Notes under the pieces: model-generated | Told to the model about the DNA's origin: nothing | The model's database searches: none | What the model saw: the letters and a program-made list of their open reading frames with translations, nothing else | Made by a program: the position numbers and the translations under genes | In this document: piece by piece, positions 44,318 through 54,468 of the stretch | Layout of the letters: the number at the start of each line of letters is the position of its first letter | Position numbering within the stretch: position 1 is the first letter of the stretch | Assembly: GCA_020851035.1 (NCBI GenBank) | Contig: JADZDM010000012.1 | Coordinates: forward strand, 62,001-126,000 | Length of the DNA: 64,000 nucleotides | DNA from: Gemmatimonadaceae bacterium | Lineage (GTDB): Bacteria; Gemmatimonadota; Gemmatimonadetes; Gemmatimonadales; Gemmatimonadaceae | Reading direction: 5' to 3'

Positions 44318-45852
44318 CCTCACCTGCCGCGCGCGTCACCGTCGGCGCGCCGATCCAGATCGCCGATGTCGTGCGCGTCGCCCGACACCACGCCCCCGTG
44401 CAGCTCGCCACCGACGCCCGGCCGCGCATCCTCGAGAGCCGCGCCTACGTCGATGCGCTGGTGGCCGCCGAGCGCAACGTGTACGGCGTCACCACCGGCT
44501 TCGGCAAGCTGGCCAGCGTGCGCATCGCCGCCGGCGATGTGCGTCAGCTCCAGCGCAACCTCCTCGTGTCGCACGCGATGGGCGTGGGCACACCGCTGTC
44601 CACCGAGGTGGTGCGCGCGATGCTGCTGCTCCGCGCGCAGTCATTGTCATTCGGCTGCAGCGGCATCCGGATCGAGGTCATCGAGCTGCTGCTGGAGTGC
44701 CTGAACCGCGGGCTGCATCCGGTGATCCCGTCGCAGGGCTCGGTGGGGGCGAGCGGTGACCTCGCGCCCCTGGCACACATGGCGCTGCCCCTGATCGGTG
44801 AGGGGCGCGCCGAGTACCGCGGCGAGGTGCTGTCCGGCGCCCTGGCGCTCGAACGCGCCGGGCTGTCACCGGTGGTGCTCGAGGCGAAGGAAGGCCTCGC
44901 GCTCATCAACGGCACGCAGGCCATGACCGCCATCGGCGCCCTGGTGGTGCACGACGCGATGCGACTCGCGACGCTCGCCGACATCGCCGGCGCGATGTCG
45001 CTGGAGGCGCTCAAGGGAACGTCGGTGGCGTTCGACGCGCGTGTGATGGCGATGCGCCCACATCCCGGTGCCGCAGCGGCCGCCGGCAACCTGCGACGCC
45101 TGGCGGCCAACAGCCCCATCCACGCCTCGCACGCCGACTGCGAGAAGCTGCAGGATGCGTACAGCCTGCGCTGCATGCCGCAGGTGCACGGTGCCAGCCG
45201 CGATGCCCTGACGCACGTGGCCGCCGTGGTGGAGCGGGAGTGCAACGCGGTGACCGACAACCCGCTCGTCTTCGCCGCCGATGATGCCGTGATCTCGGCC
45301 GGGAACTTCCACGGCCAGCCCGTGGCGCTGGTGATGGACTACGCCAAGGTGGCGATTGCGGAACTCGCGAACATCAGCGAGCGCCGTGTGGAGCACATGC
45401 TCGATCCCGCGGTGAGCGGGTTGCCGGCGTTCCTGTCACGACAGGGCGGGCTCAACTCGGGGTTGATGATCAGCCAGTACACCGCGGCCAGCCTCGTGAG
45501 CGAGAACAAGGTGCTCGCCCATCCGGCCAGCGTGGACAGCATCCCGACGAGCGCCAACCAGGAGGACCACGTGAGCATGGGGACCACCAGCGCCCGGCAG
45601 TGCGCGATGATCCTCGAGAATGCGACGTGGGTGGTCGCGATCGAGTTGCTGAACGCGGCGCAGGGGCTGGACTTCCACCAGCCGTTGCGGCCGGGCCCCG
45701 GCGTCGGCGCCGCCCGTGATGCCATCCGCGCCGTGGTGCCGCCGCTGGAATCGGATCGCGTGCTGACACCGGACCTCGAGGCCGTGCGCACGATCATGGC
45801 CGACGGCACGCTCCGCCGTGCCGTGGAGGCGGCCATCGGTGCGCTGACATGA
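44314..45852 (+). CDS. hutH: Histidine ammonia-lyase
   Basis: A 512-residue lyase that removes ammonia from histidine to give urocanate, the first step of the pathway. The residues that form the MIO electrophile are A146-S147-G148 in GSVGASGDLAPLAHM. YGVTTGFGKLA near residue 50 carries the catalytic tyrosine, and DNPLVFAADDAVISAGNFHG near 313 also fits the family. It overlaps hutI by ATGA. No hutG or hutF follows in the window; N-formimino-glutamate must be handled elsewhere. Confidence 0.97.
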   Translation: MTSPAARVTVGAPIQIADVVRVARHHAPVQLATDARPRILESRAYVDALVAAERNVYGVTTGFGKLASVRIAAGDVRQLQRNLLVSHAMGVGTPLSTEVVRAMLLLRAQSLSFGCSGIRIEVIELLLECLNRGLHPVIPSQGSVGASGDLAPLAHMALPLIGEGRAEYRGEVLSGALALERAGLSPVVLEAKEGLALINGTQAMTAIGALVVHDAMRLATLADIAGAMSLEALKGTSVAFDARVMAMRPHPGAAAAAGNLRRLAANSPIHASHADCEKLQDAYSLRCMPQVHGASRDALTHVAAVVERECNAVTDNPLVFAADDAVISAGNFHGQPVALVMDYAKVAIAELANISERRVEHMLDPAVSGLPAFLSRQGGLNSGLMISQYTAASLVSENKVLAHPASVDSIPTSANQEDHVSMGTTSARQCAMILENATWVVAIELLNAAQGLDFHQPLRPGPGVGAARDAIRAVVPPLESDRVLTPDLEAVRTIMADGTLRRAVEAAIGALT

Positions 45853-46415
45853 GCACGCGGAGGCGCCGATGCCCCGCGCTGGTGCGCGGTCTCCTGCTGG
45901 CGGCTGCGCTGGCGTCCCCGCTGGGCGGCCAGGCGGCGAAGGAGCCGCTGGTGGGACGGCTCGTACCGACCTTCGCCTGGCCTGCGCTCAACGACAGCAC
46001 GGTGACGATCTCTCCGCTGTCGCTGGCGGGCAAGGTGGCACTGGTGGACCTCTGGGCCACCTGGTGCGGCCCCTGCGTGCGGGAGATGCCCACCCTGCAC
46101 GCGGCCTGGGTGAAGCACCGCAAGCGCGGGTTCGCGCTCGTGAGCCTGTCGTTCGACAGTGACCCGGCAACGGTGGCGCGATTCCGGCGCAGCCGCTTCG
46201 CGATGCCGTGGCAACATGTGCTGCCGTCGCGCGCGTCGCGGCAGGACGCGGTCAGGATCTTCCAGGCCGAGCAGTTCCCACGCGCGGTGCTGATCGATCG
46301 CGACGGCACGGTGTTGCGCGTGGACAAGGGCCTGCGCGGCACGGCCCTGCTCCCGACCCTCGACTCGGCCCTGGCCGGCCTGCTGGCCGGCCAGGATCGG
46401 CGGGCAGGCCGCTAG
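45849..46415 (+). CDS. TlpA-like secreted thioredoxin-fold protein
   Basis: A 188-residue protein with an N-terminal signal peptide (about 1-29, LLLAAALASPLGGQAA) and a TlpA/ResA-type thioredoxin fold. WATWCGPCVREMP near residue 70 provides the redox-active CxxC, and the cis-proline is in EQFPRAVLIDRDG near 142. It probably acts as a periplasmic thiol:disulfide reductase or a redox partner of a cytochrome or secreted enzyme. It overlaps hutH (ATGA) and so may be expressed with the hut genes, although a metabolic link is not evident. It ends 10 bases before the convergent receptor-like gene. Confidence 0.88.
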   Translation: MSTRRRRCPALVRGLLLAAALASPLGGQAAKEPLVGRLVPTFAWPALNDSTVTISPLSLAGKVALVDLWATWCGPCVREMPTLHAAWVKHRKRGFALVSLSFDSDPATVARFRRSRFAMPWQHVLPSRASRQDAVRIFQAEQFPRAVLIDRDGTVLRVDKGLRGTALLPTLDSALAGLLAGQDRRAGR

Positions 46416-46425
46416 CGAACGCGTG

Positions 46426-49400
46426 CTACCGGCGGCTCATGCTGAAGCTCGAGCCCTGCGGTGAGACGTCCAGCTCGTACCGCACGTGATCTCGCCGCAT
46501 CGACTCGACCGGTTCCTCGATGAGGCGGCGCAGGAACTCGGGCAGGATCGTGAGCTGCAGTGGCGAGAGCACGGCCTTCGCCTTCGCCCCGGTGGCGTAC
46601 GTCACCTCCCAGGCCAGCGAGTCCACCGCCTGCACCCGCTGCAGCGCCTCCTTGCCGTCATACGAGTCCGGCAGCGCCGCGAGGTACACCACCAGCGGAC
46701 GATAGACGGTGTCCAGCGCGGCCCGGTACCGGACCTCCTCGCCGGCCAGCGAGTCCTGTTGCGTCGCCGTCAGCAGCAGCGTGTCGGACAGGGCACGCAG
46801 GCCGGTGAACAGGCTGGGCATGCTGCGCTGGTAGCGGGCCATCAGCGTGTCGGCATTGAGGCGCGGCCGCGTGTCACCGCGGCGGCCGGGCTTCATCTGG
46901 CGCTGGAGTTCCTGCACTTCACCCGGCACCGAGAGATTCAGCCGGACGTCGAGCGTGACCCCGTACGGCTCGAGCGGCCGCGAGACCCGCGACGGCCGCG
47001 TCTCGCCAAAGCGGGGATTCAGGTCGTACCCGAACCTGCTCGCGGTGGCCTCGAACGAGCGCGGGACCAGCAGCACCGGGTTCGGCAACGATGCCGTGCC
47101 CCATCCGCGCAACCCGTCCGCGCCGTTGACGGCCCGGTCGATCGCGCCAAGCGGGTTCGCGAACTGCAGGGCGACACGCGCCCGGTTCGGCAGTCGGAGG
47201 AGGCGCCCGGGAAGGTCGAGGCGCAGCTGCATCGACTGGGTCCATGGCCCGTCGCAGCTGTTGCGGGCGGCGATCTGGCCGCCTTGCGCGCGCAGGCATC
47301 GCGCCACCGCGTCCGGCGCACCGGCGACCAGCGCATCGAGGGCCGGGCTGCCCGCGCGCGGGATGAACGCCCGGTCGTTCGCGCGTCCGTCACCGTTCAC
47401 GTCGCCGGCGACCATCGGCGTGAACGGCGTGCCGCTCTGCATCGAGAGGAAGAGCGACAGCCCGATCCCGGCGGGAAAGGTGCGCGCCAGTTGTGCGATG
47501 AGCTGGTGCCGCACGTCGAATGGGCTGCGGGCCCACTCGATGCGGCGCGGGTCCGCGCCACTGCCGGAGTCGAAGCCACGGCCCGCCGCACGCGCCGAGG
47601 CCCAGGTGTAGTTCAGGTTGAGGTACGTGTCTCCGCCGCTGAGGTCCGAGAGGTCGGGGGTCAGCGAGAGCGTGACGCTGCGCGCGCGGCCGCGCAGGTC
47701 GCCGCGCCGTTCGAGCACGGGCCCGAACGACTCTGAGAGCCGCGAGGCGGCGGCGGAGACGCTGCCGGTCCCCGCATCGATCGAGCTGCGAGGCACGAAG
47801 ACCGCGCGGCCACCCTCGTCCGGGAGGGTGAAGATGGGCGCATCGCGCAGGTTGCGGTCGATCACGCTCGCCTGGTCGAAGTTGAGGGCGTACGTCGCAT
47901 CGAGGCGGTAGTCGACCTTCGCCGCGCGCGACGTCCAGCCGGCGCTCGCGCGCCAGTTCCGCGGGGCGCGGTATGCGTCGCCGAGCAGCGAGACGGACGG
48001 CGCCCCGTCGGCCAGGCCGGGTGCGCCGGCGGCACAGGTGGTCGGCGCTGCGCCAGTGCCGTAGACATCCCAGTCCGGCGTCGGCGCGGCGCTGCCCACA
48101 CAGGTGATGCGCCGGAACGCACCCGGCGCACCCGTGGCACCGTCGGCGTTCGCCAGCACATCTGGGCGATAGATCCCGCGGAATGCGCCGACACCGGCAC
48201 GGATCATCCCCACCGGCAACGACGACCGGCTGGCGAGGTCCGAGGCGCGCGTCATGGTCCCGCCGGCGGCGTCCTTCACGAGGTACCACGTGATGCCGAG
48301 TCGCGGACTGACCGAGACACTCGACGGCACGCGATCCGTACGGAGGCCGAGCGTGCTCTCCAGGTGTGCATTCGGTGCCGGTGCGCCGAGGAACCGGCTC
48401 GCGTCGACCCGCGCCCCCCACAGGAGCTGGAAGACGCGCGATGGACCCCACCGGTGCGCGAAGGCCGTCGCCGCGTTCCAAGTCGCCCCGTCGCGTGCCG
48501 GCTGTGCGAGCGTCCGTGTGTACACAGACGGCGTGCCGGCCACGAGGTCGTCGAGCGTGTTGAAGCTGAACGTGCCACGCGCATCGCTCACGGTCTCGTC
48601 GCGCAGCGCGTCGATCCGGCTCCAGGCGTGCAGCTTGAAGAGGTGCGTCCGGCCGCCACGCAGGAAGCTCAGGTCGTCGGCCAGCTCCCACGTGGCGCTG
48701 GTCCGCGTGCCGGTGAGGCCGCCGTAGCCGCCGAAGCTGATCGTGGGCACCGCGACCGTCGGGTCGAGCGGATCCCCCGTGATGTCGGGAAGGCGGACGG
48801 CGCCGGCAGGGAGCCGCGACGTGGCGTCATACCGGTTCGCCTGCACCGAGACCGAGGAGCGGAAGTCGTTCTGGTATGGTCGACGTGTGCCGAGGATGGC
48901 GACGGAACCGAACTGCGCGGCGGCCGTCACCACCTGCTCGCGGCTCCCGACACCGGGCAGCGACACCGGCGTGATGCCGACTCCCGTGGAACGTTGCGCG
49001 TCGATGAGCCCCGTGAACCGCATGGCATGCATCCCGCGCGGTGTCCGGTCGAGCTGGCCGACGAGGTTGACCTGGTCCACGACGGCCGACTGGCCACTGC
49101 CGGTCAACGAAATGCCGGTGGACTGCAGGCCCTGCTGCACGAGGGTCACGTCGCCGATGTCGAGCCCGGACAGCGCGAGTACCTGCCCCGGGGCCGTCAG
49201 CAGCGTGGCCGGCTGCGCATGTCGTCGTGACAGCTGCGCCGCCGCGGTGTAGAACAGGCGATCGTCGATGATCTGGCCGGTCTGTCCGAGCGACGCCTGG
49301 AATGTGGTCGGACGAAGCCCGTAGGCGCGCGCGAGCGGATCGCTGGCCCGCAGCGCCGGCGCGTCGAGCGTGATGCTCCCGCGCCGTTCCGTATCCTCCC

Positions 49401-50181
49401 GGCCCGCCTCGAGCTCCTGGGACACCAGCGCGCCACTGAAGCCGCCGATGGAGGGATCGTAGTTCGAGAGTGAGCCGCGCGTGCGCGTGCGCGCCTCGCG
49501 CGGGATCGATGCGCCGGAGGCGAGTCCGTTGAGCGTCACCAGCGACTGGTCACCACCTGCGCCGAGTGCGGTGATGCCGTTCGGGCCCACGACCAGTCCG
49601 GGAATGGTGGCCGCGATGGCGGTGGGATTGCCTGCCGCCAGCGGGCTCACGGCACCGTAGACCCCCTCGGCAATGCGCTCGTTGCTGCCGGTGGTCGGCA
49701 ACGCACCGGTGCGGTTCGGCCGTTCGGGGCGGGGGGCCTGCGCCTGCACGCGTACCGCCGCGAGCTGTGCGCCACCGGTGGCGCGCAGCACCGCATCGAC
49801 CACGAACGCCCGCTCGGATGCGACCCGCGTCACGCGCTTGCGGAACGACTGTGCGCCCGGCGCTGCGATGAAGACCAGGTAGTCGCCAGTGCCCGGCGAG
49901 AACACCACGCGCCAGCGGCCGTCGGCGTTGGCCGTGTCCTGCTGCACCAGCCGGTCAGGGCCGCGGGTGACGAAGACGACGGCGCCGTTGATCGGCATGC
50001 CCGTCTCGGCGGAGGTGACCCGACCCGACAGTGTGTCGGCCCCGCCGGCGCCCTGCGCCTGCACTGTGCCAGCCGGCAGGAGCATGGTGAGGGCGGCGAG
50101 CAGCGCGATCAGGTATCGCGTGCAGCGGAGCACGAGCGTGCCGGGTACGTCGGTGTCACGGCGGGGAGGATGGATCATCAT
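46426..50181 (-). CDS. TonB-dependent-receptor-like outer membrane protein with carboxypeptidase-regulatory-like domain
   Basis: A 1251-residue, probably outer-membrane protein. A signal peptide (about 18-45, LIALLAALTMLLPAGTVQAQ) is followed by a carboxypeptidase regulatory-like beta-sandwich (about 50-135; GRVTSAETGMPINGAVVFV), a plug-like region (about 160-290) and a long barrel region rich in aromatic and charged strands. GTPFTPMVAGDVNGDGRANDR (about 930) is typical of large TonB-dependent receptors of this kind. It probably takes up a large substrate, energised by a TonB system like that at 30178-33621. The start is uncertain: two adjacent ATG codons at 50178-50181 and a GTG at 50253 are in frame. 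Confidence 0.82.
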   Translation of the reverse strand: MMIHPPRRDTDVPGTLVLRCTRYLIALLAALTMLLPAGTVQAQGAGGADTLSGRVTSAETGMPINGAVVFVTRGPDRLVQQDTANADGRWRVVFSPGTGDYLVFIAAPGAQSFRKRVTRVASERAFVVDAVLRATGGAQLAAVRVQAQAPRPERPNRTGALPTTGSNERIAEGVYGAVSPLAAGNPTAIAATIPGLVVGPNGITALGAGGDQSLVTLNGLASGASIPREARTRTRGSLSNYDPSIGGFSGALVSQELEAGREDTERRGSITLDAPALRASDPLARAYGLRPTTFQASLGQTGQIIDDRLFYTAAAQLSRRHAQPATLLTAPGQVLALSGLDIGDVTLVQQGLQSTGISLTGSGQSAVVDQVNLVGQLDRTPRGMHAMRFTGLIDAQRSTGVGITPVSLPGVGSREQVVTAAAQFGSVAILGTRRPYQNDFRSSVSVQANRYDATSRLPAGAVRLPDITGDPLDPTVAVPTISFGGYGGLTGTRTSATWELADDLSFLRGGRTHLFKLHAWSRIDALRDETVSDARGTFSFNTLDDLVAGTPSVYTRTLAQPARDGATWNAATAFAHRWGPSRVFQLLWGARVDASRFLGAPAPNAHLESTLGLRTDRVPSSVSVSPRLGITWYLVKDAAGGTMTRASDLASRSSLPVGMIRAGVGAFRGIYRPDVLANADGATGAPGAFRRITCVGSAAPTPDWDVYGTGAAPTTCAAGAPGLADGAPSVSLLGDAYRAPRNWRASAGWTSRAAKVDYRLDATYALNFDQASVIDRNLRDAPIFTLPDEGGRAVFVPRSSIDAGTGSVSAAASRLSESFGPVLERRGDLRGRARSVTLSLTPDLSDLSGGDTYLNLNYTWASARAAGRGFDSGSGADPRRIEWARSPFDVRHQLIAQLARTFPAGIGLSLFLSMQSGTPFTPMVAGDVNGDGRANDRAFIPRAGSPALDALVAGAPDAVARCLRAQGGQIAARNSCDGPWTQSMQLRLDLPGRLLRLPNRARVALQFANPLGAIDRAVNGADGLRGWGTASLPNPVLLVPRSFEATASRFGYDLNPRFGETRPSRVSRPLEPYGVTLDVRLNLSVPGEVQELQRQMKPGRRGDTRPRLNADTLMARYQRSMPSLFTGLRALSDTLLLTATQQDSLAGEEVRYRAALDTVYRPLVVYLAALPDSYDGKEALQRVQAVDSLAWEVTYATGAKAKAVLSPLQLTILPEFLRRLIEEPVESMRRDHVRYELDVSPQGSSFSMSRR

Positions 50182-50292
50182 GGCGCGTCGGAACGGAGGC
50201 GGCAGGCGCGGCGGCGTGCCCGGTCTACGCCGCTGCGCCACACCCTGTTTCACCCTGCTGCCTGACCCCGGCCGACCGGAAAGGGTTGCCCG

Positions 50293-52224
<1,932 letters not shown>

Positions 52225-52234
52225 GCCGTCAAAT

Positions 52235-52263
52235 CTCGCACCGGACGGAAGGGACGGTGCGAG
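52235..52263 (-). terminator. Hairpin after the DUF3037 gene
   Basis: CTCGCACCG and CGGTGCGAG form a perfect 9-base stem around an 11-base loop, read from the minus strand after the DUF3037 stop and ending in ATTTG. It probably separates the HipA-like pair from the ABC-F gene, whose start is only 11 bases further on. Confidence 0.55.
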
Positions 52264-52275
52264 CCGGGACCAGGA

Positions 52276-52668
52276 TCAGCCGGCGACGTACTGCGCGAAC
52301 AGGCGCGCCAGGACGCGGTCGGGATCGCCATCGCAGAGGCCTTCGTGCACCGGCGACGCCTGCAGCACGTCGGAACGTGGCGCGGTGAGCCAGTGGAACC
52401 GCTCCGAGGTCGGCGCCAGGGCGATGGGGCCGGCCTGCGGGTCGCCCGCGGCCACCCGTTCCATCGTGCGCAGGTAGCGCGCCAGCATGCCGACGTCCAC
52501 GCTCGGCACCCGATCGCGCAGCGTGCTCTCGTTCGTGAGCGCGAGCAGCCCGAGGAAGCCCGCCTGGCGCGCGTGGAGCAGCACGCCGACGGGGATGAAC
52601 GCACCCAGGTGCACGTGCGGGACGGCGCGCAGCACCGCGAAGTCGTACGGCATCGCGGTGTCGCTCAT
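52276..52668 (-). CDS. DUF3037 protein, partner of a HipA-like kinase
   Basis: A 130-residue soluble protein resembling the DUF3037 family, with YDFAVLRAVPHVHLGAFIPVGVL near the start and a helical second half. No catalytic motif is recognisable. Its ATG overlaps the stop of the HipA-like gene (ATGA), the usual arrangement for this family, in which DUF3037 genes follow a HipA-type kinase gene. The function of the pair is not known to me; it may be a substrate, adaptor or neutraliser of the kinase. Confidence 0.78.
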   Translation of the reverse strand: MSDTAMPYDFAVLRAVPHVHLGAFIPVGVLLHARQAGFLGLLALTNESTLRDRVPSVDVGMLARYLRTMERVAAGDPQAGPIALAPTSERFHWLTAPRSDVLQASPVHEGLCDGDPDRVLARLFAQYVAG

Positions 52669-53504
52669 CGCCGCGCCGTGTAGGGCTGCGTCGGCGCCGT
52701 GCGCAGCTGCTCGCGGGCCTCGATCGCTGCCGCGGTGAAGAGCCGCGATGCATCGCGCCGGGTGCGCAGGTAGGCCGCGTAGCGGTCGCGCGCGACGGCC
52801 GCATCCGGCGAGTCGTCCCCGGACACGGGATCCAGCAGCAGCCGGTCCGGCACCGTGGCCAGGATGGCCCGCAGCACGTCATCGTCGAGGGCCGCGACGG
52901 CCGCGGCGTCGGCGGCTTCCAGGTCGCCGGTGCGCAGCAGCAGCACGTGCTGACGGATGAGCGGGAATGGCGTGGTCATGCGCGCCGCGGTCACGCTCGG
53001 CCAGTCGTAGTGCATGTAGAGCGCCGCGCCGTGGTCGATCAGCCATGGCTTGCGCTGCCACACCAGCAGGTTCGGGTTCCGCGCGGTGCGGTCCGGGTTG
53101 GTGATGAACGCATCCAGCCACACCAGCGTGGACGCGAACGCGCTGTCCACCACGTCGTGCGCCGCGACCGGGTCGAAGTTGAAGCTCCCATCGAGGTACC
53201 GCAGGCCGATGTTGATCCCGCGGCTGGCCTTCAGCAGCTCCTGGATCTCGGGATCGGGTTCGCTCTGCCCGAACCGGTCGGGCAGCTCGATGGTCGCGAG
53301 CTCCGGCACGGGCAGGCCGAGGGCCGTCGCGATGCCATGCGCGACCATCTCCGCCACCAACACCTTCGCCCCCTGGCCGGCGCCGCGGAACTTCGCGACG
53401 AAGAGCCCCCCGCCATCGGTGTCGACGATGGCCGGCAGCGAGCCACCCTCGCGCAGCGGCTGGACATAGCGGCTGGCGGTGAGGTGCACCGGCGCCGTCG
53501 GCAC
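52665..53504 (-). CDS. HipA-like kinase-fold protein
   Basis: A 279-residue protein with a protein-kinase/PI4-kinase-like fold related to the C-terminal part of the HipA toxin. FVAKFRG near residue 36 supplies a likely ATP-binding lysine. WLDAFITNPDRTARNPNLL near 125 resembles the HipA catalytic loop, and WLIDHGAALYM near 150 supplies a DFG-like metal-binding aspartate. The N-terminal HipA domain and any HipB-like DNA-binding antitoxin are missing. The GTG start at 53504 is a choice; it lies 13 bases after the GlcNAc-kinase stop on the same strand. Its role in this amino-sugar locus is unclear. Confidence 0.75.
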   Translation of the reverse strand: MPTAPVHLTASRYVQPLREGGSLPAIVDTDGGGLFVAKFRGAGQGAKVLVAEMVAHGIATALGLPVPELATIELPDRFGQSEPDPEIQELLKASRGINIGLRYLDGSFNFDPVAAHDVVDSAFASTLVWLDAFITNPDRTARNPNLLVWQRKPWLIDHGAALYMHYDWPSVTAARMTTPFPLIRQHVLLLRTGDLEAADAAAVAALDDDVLRAILATVPDRLLLDPVSGDDSPDAAVARDRYAAYLRTRRDASRLFTAAAIEAREQLRTAPTQPYTARR

Positions 53505-53517
53505 GTGGGGCGCGATG

Positions 53518-54468
53518 TTACTGCGCCTCGACGGTGAGCCCGATCGTCCGCAACGCCAGGTGCGTCGCGCCGCGGGCGGCATCCACGGCCTGGTGGCGCA
53601 CCATGGCGCCGGGCACGAGTGTCTTGAGCCTGTGCTCGAGTCGCTTGCGCATCGGCCGGCCGCGCGCGAGGAGCCCGCCGTGCAGCGCCACCGGGATCGC
53701 CGCGCGCTCGTCGACGAAGAGTGATCGTGCCAGCGCCCGCACGTGCAGCGCCAGCTCCTCCACTGCCATCGTCACGATCGTGTTGGCCCGCAGGTCGCCC
53801 ACCTCCGCCGCCGAGAGCACGGCCGGCGCCAGCGTCGCCATGTCTGCCGGTGTGGCCGACGCGGCCCACGCGATGATCGCCGGCACATCGTCGAGCTCCA
53901 GCGCGGTCAGCACCGCACCCGTGAGCGCCGTCTCCGGCTCGCGACCATCGTGTGCCGCGGCGATGACCTGCAGTGCTTTCCGGCCGAGCCACGCACCGCT
54001 CCCCTCGTCGCCGATCACGTGGCCCCACCCGCCGCACCGCTGCATCGTGCCCGCCGGGCTGCGCCCCCAGCCGATGCTGCCGGTGCCGGCGATCAGCAGG
54101 ATGCCGGGCCCCTCGGCGAAGGCGTCGTACATCGCGGCCTCGGCATCGGAGAGCACCACCACCGTGTCGGCGACCTCCAGGCGCTCCAGCTCCTGCGTGA
54201 GGGCGATCTTCTGCTGCTCGCGCCCCACGCCGGCCACCCCGACCACCAGCGCCCGCGGCAGCAGGTGCCCCATCTCGGCATCGATCACTGCGTTGCGCAC
54301 GAGGGTGCCGATCAGCTCCGCGGCGTCGGCCTCGGCGCCCGGGCGCACGGCACTGCCCGCACCGGATGACTTGTGGAGGACCTGCGCGCGTTCATCGCTG
54401 ACGTAGACCCGCGTGCTGCTGCCGCCGCCGTCGACGCCGACGACGACCAGTTCAGTGGGTGTGCTCAT
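53518..54468 (-). CDS. N-acetylglucosamine kinase-like BadF/BadG ATPase
   Basis: A 316-residue actin-fold kinase of the BadF/BadG/BcrA group, which includes N-acetylglucosamine kinases. VVVGVDGGGSSTRVYVSD near residue 9 is the phosphate-1 motif. ILLIAGTGSIGWGR near residue 122 is the adenosine/phosphate-2 region, and GGWGHVIGDEGSGAWLGRKA near 145 is characteristic of GlcNAc kinases. It likely makes GlcNAc-6-phosphate in the cytoplasm. Its start overlaps the stop of the sodium symporter gene (ATGA), so uptake and phosphorylation are coupled. Confidence 0.88.
   Translation of the reverse strand: MSTPTELVVVGVDGGGSSTRVYVSDERAQVLHKSSGAGSAVRPGAEADAAELIGTLVRNAVIDAEMGHLLPRALVVGVAGVGREQQKIALTQELERLEVADTVVVLSDAEAAMYDAFAEGPGILLIAGTGSIGWGRSPAGTMQRCGGWGHVIGDEGSGAWLGRKALQVIAAAHDGREPETALTGAVLTALELDDVPAIIAWAASATPADMATLAPAVLSAAEVGDLRANTIVTMAVEELALHVRALARSLFVDERAAIPVALHGGLLARGRPMRKRLEHRLKTLVPGAMVRHQAVDAARGATHLALRTIGLTVEAQ

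Noticed and set aside
52276-53504. Classical HipBA toxin-antitoxin module
   Set aside because: No HipB-like helix-turn-helix protein is present and the kinase lacks the HipA N-terminal domain.
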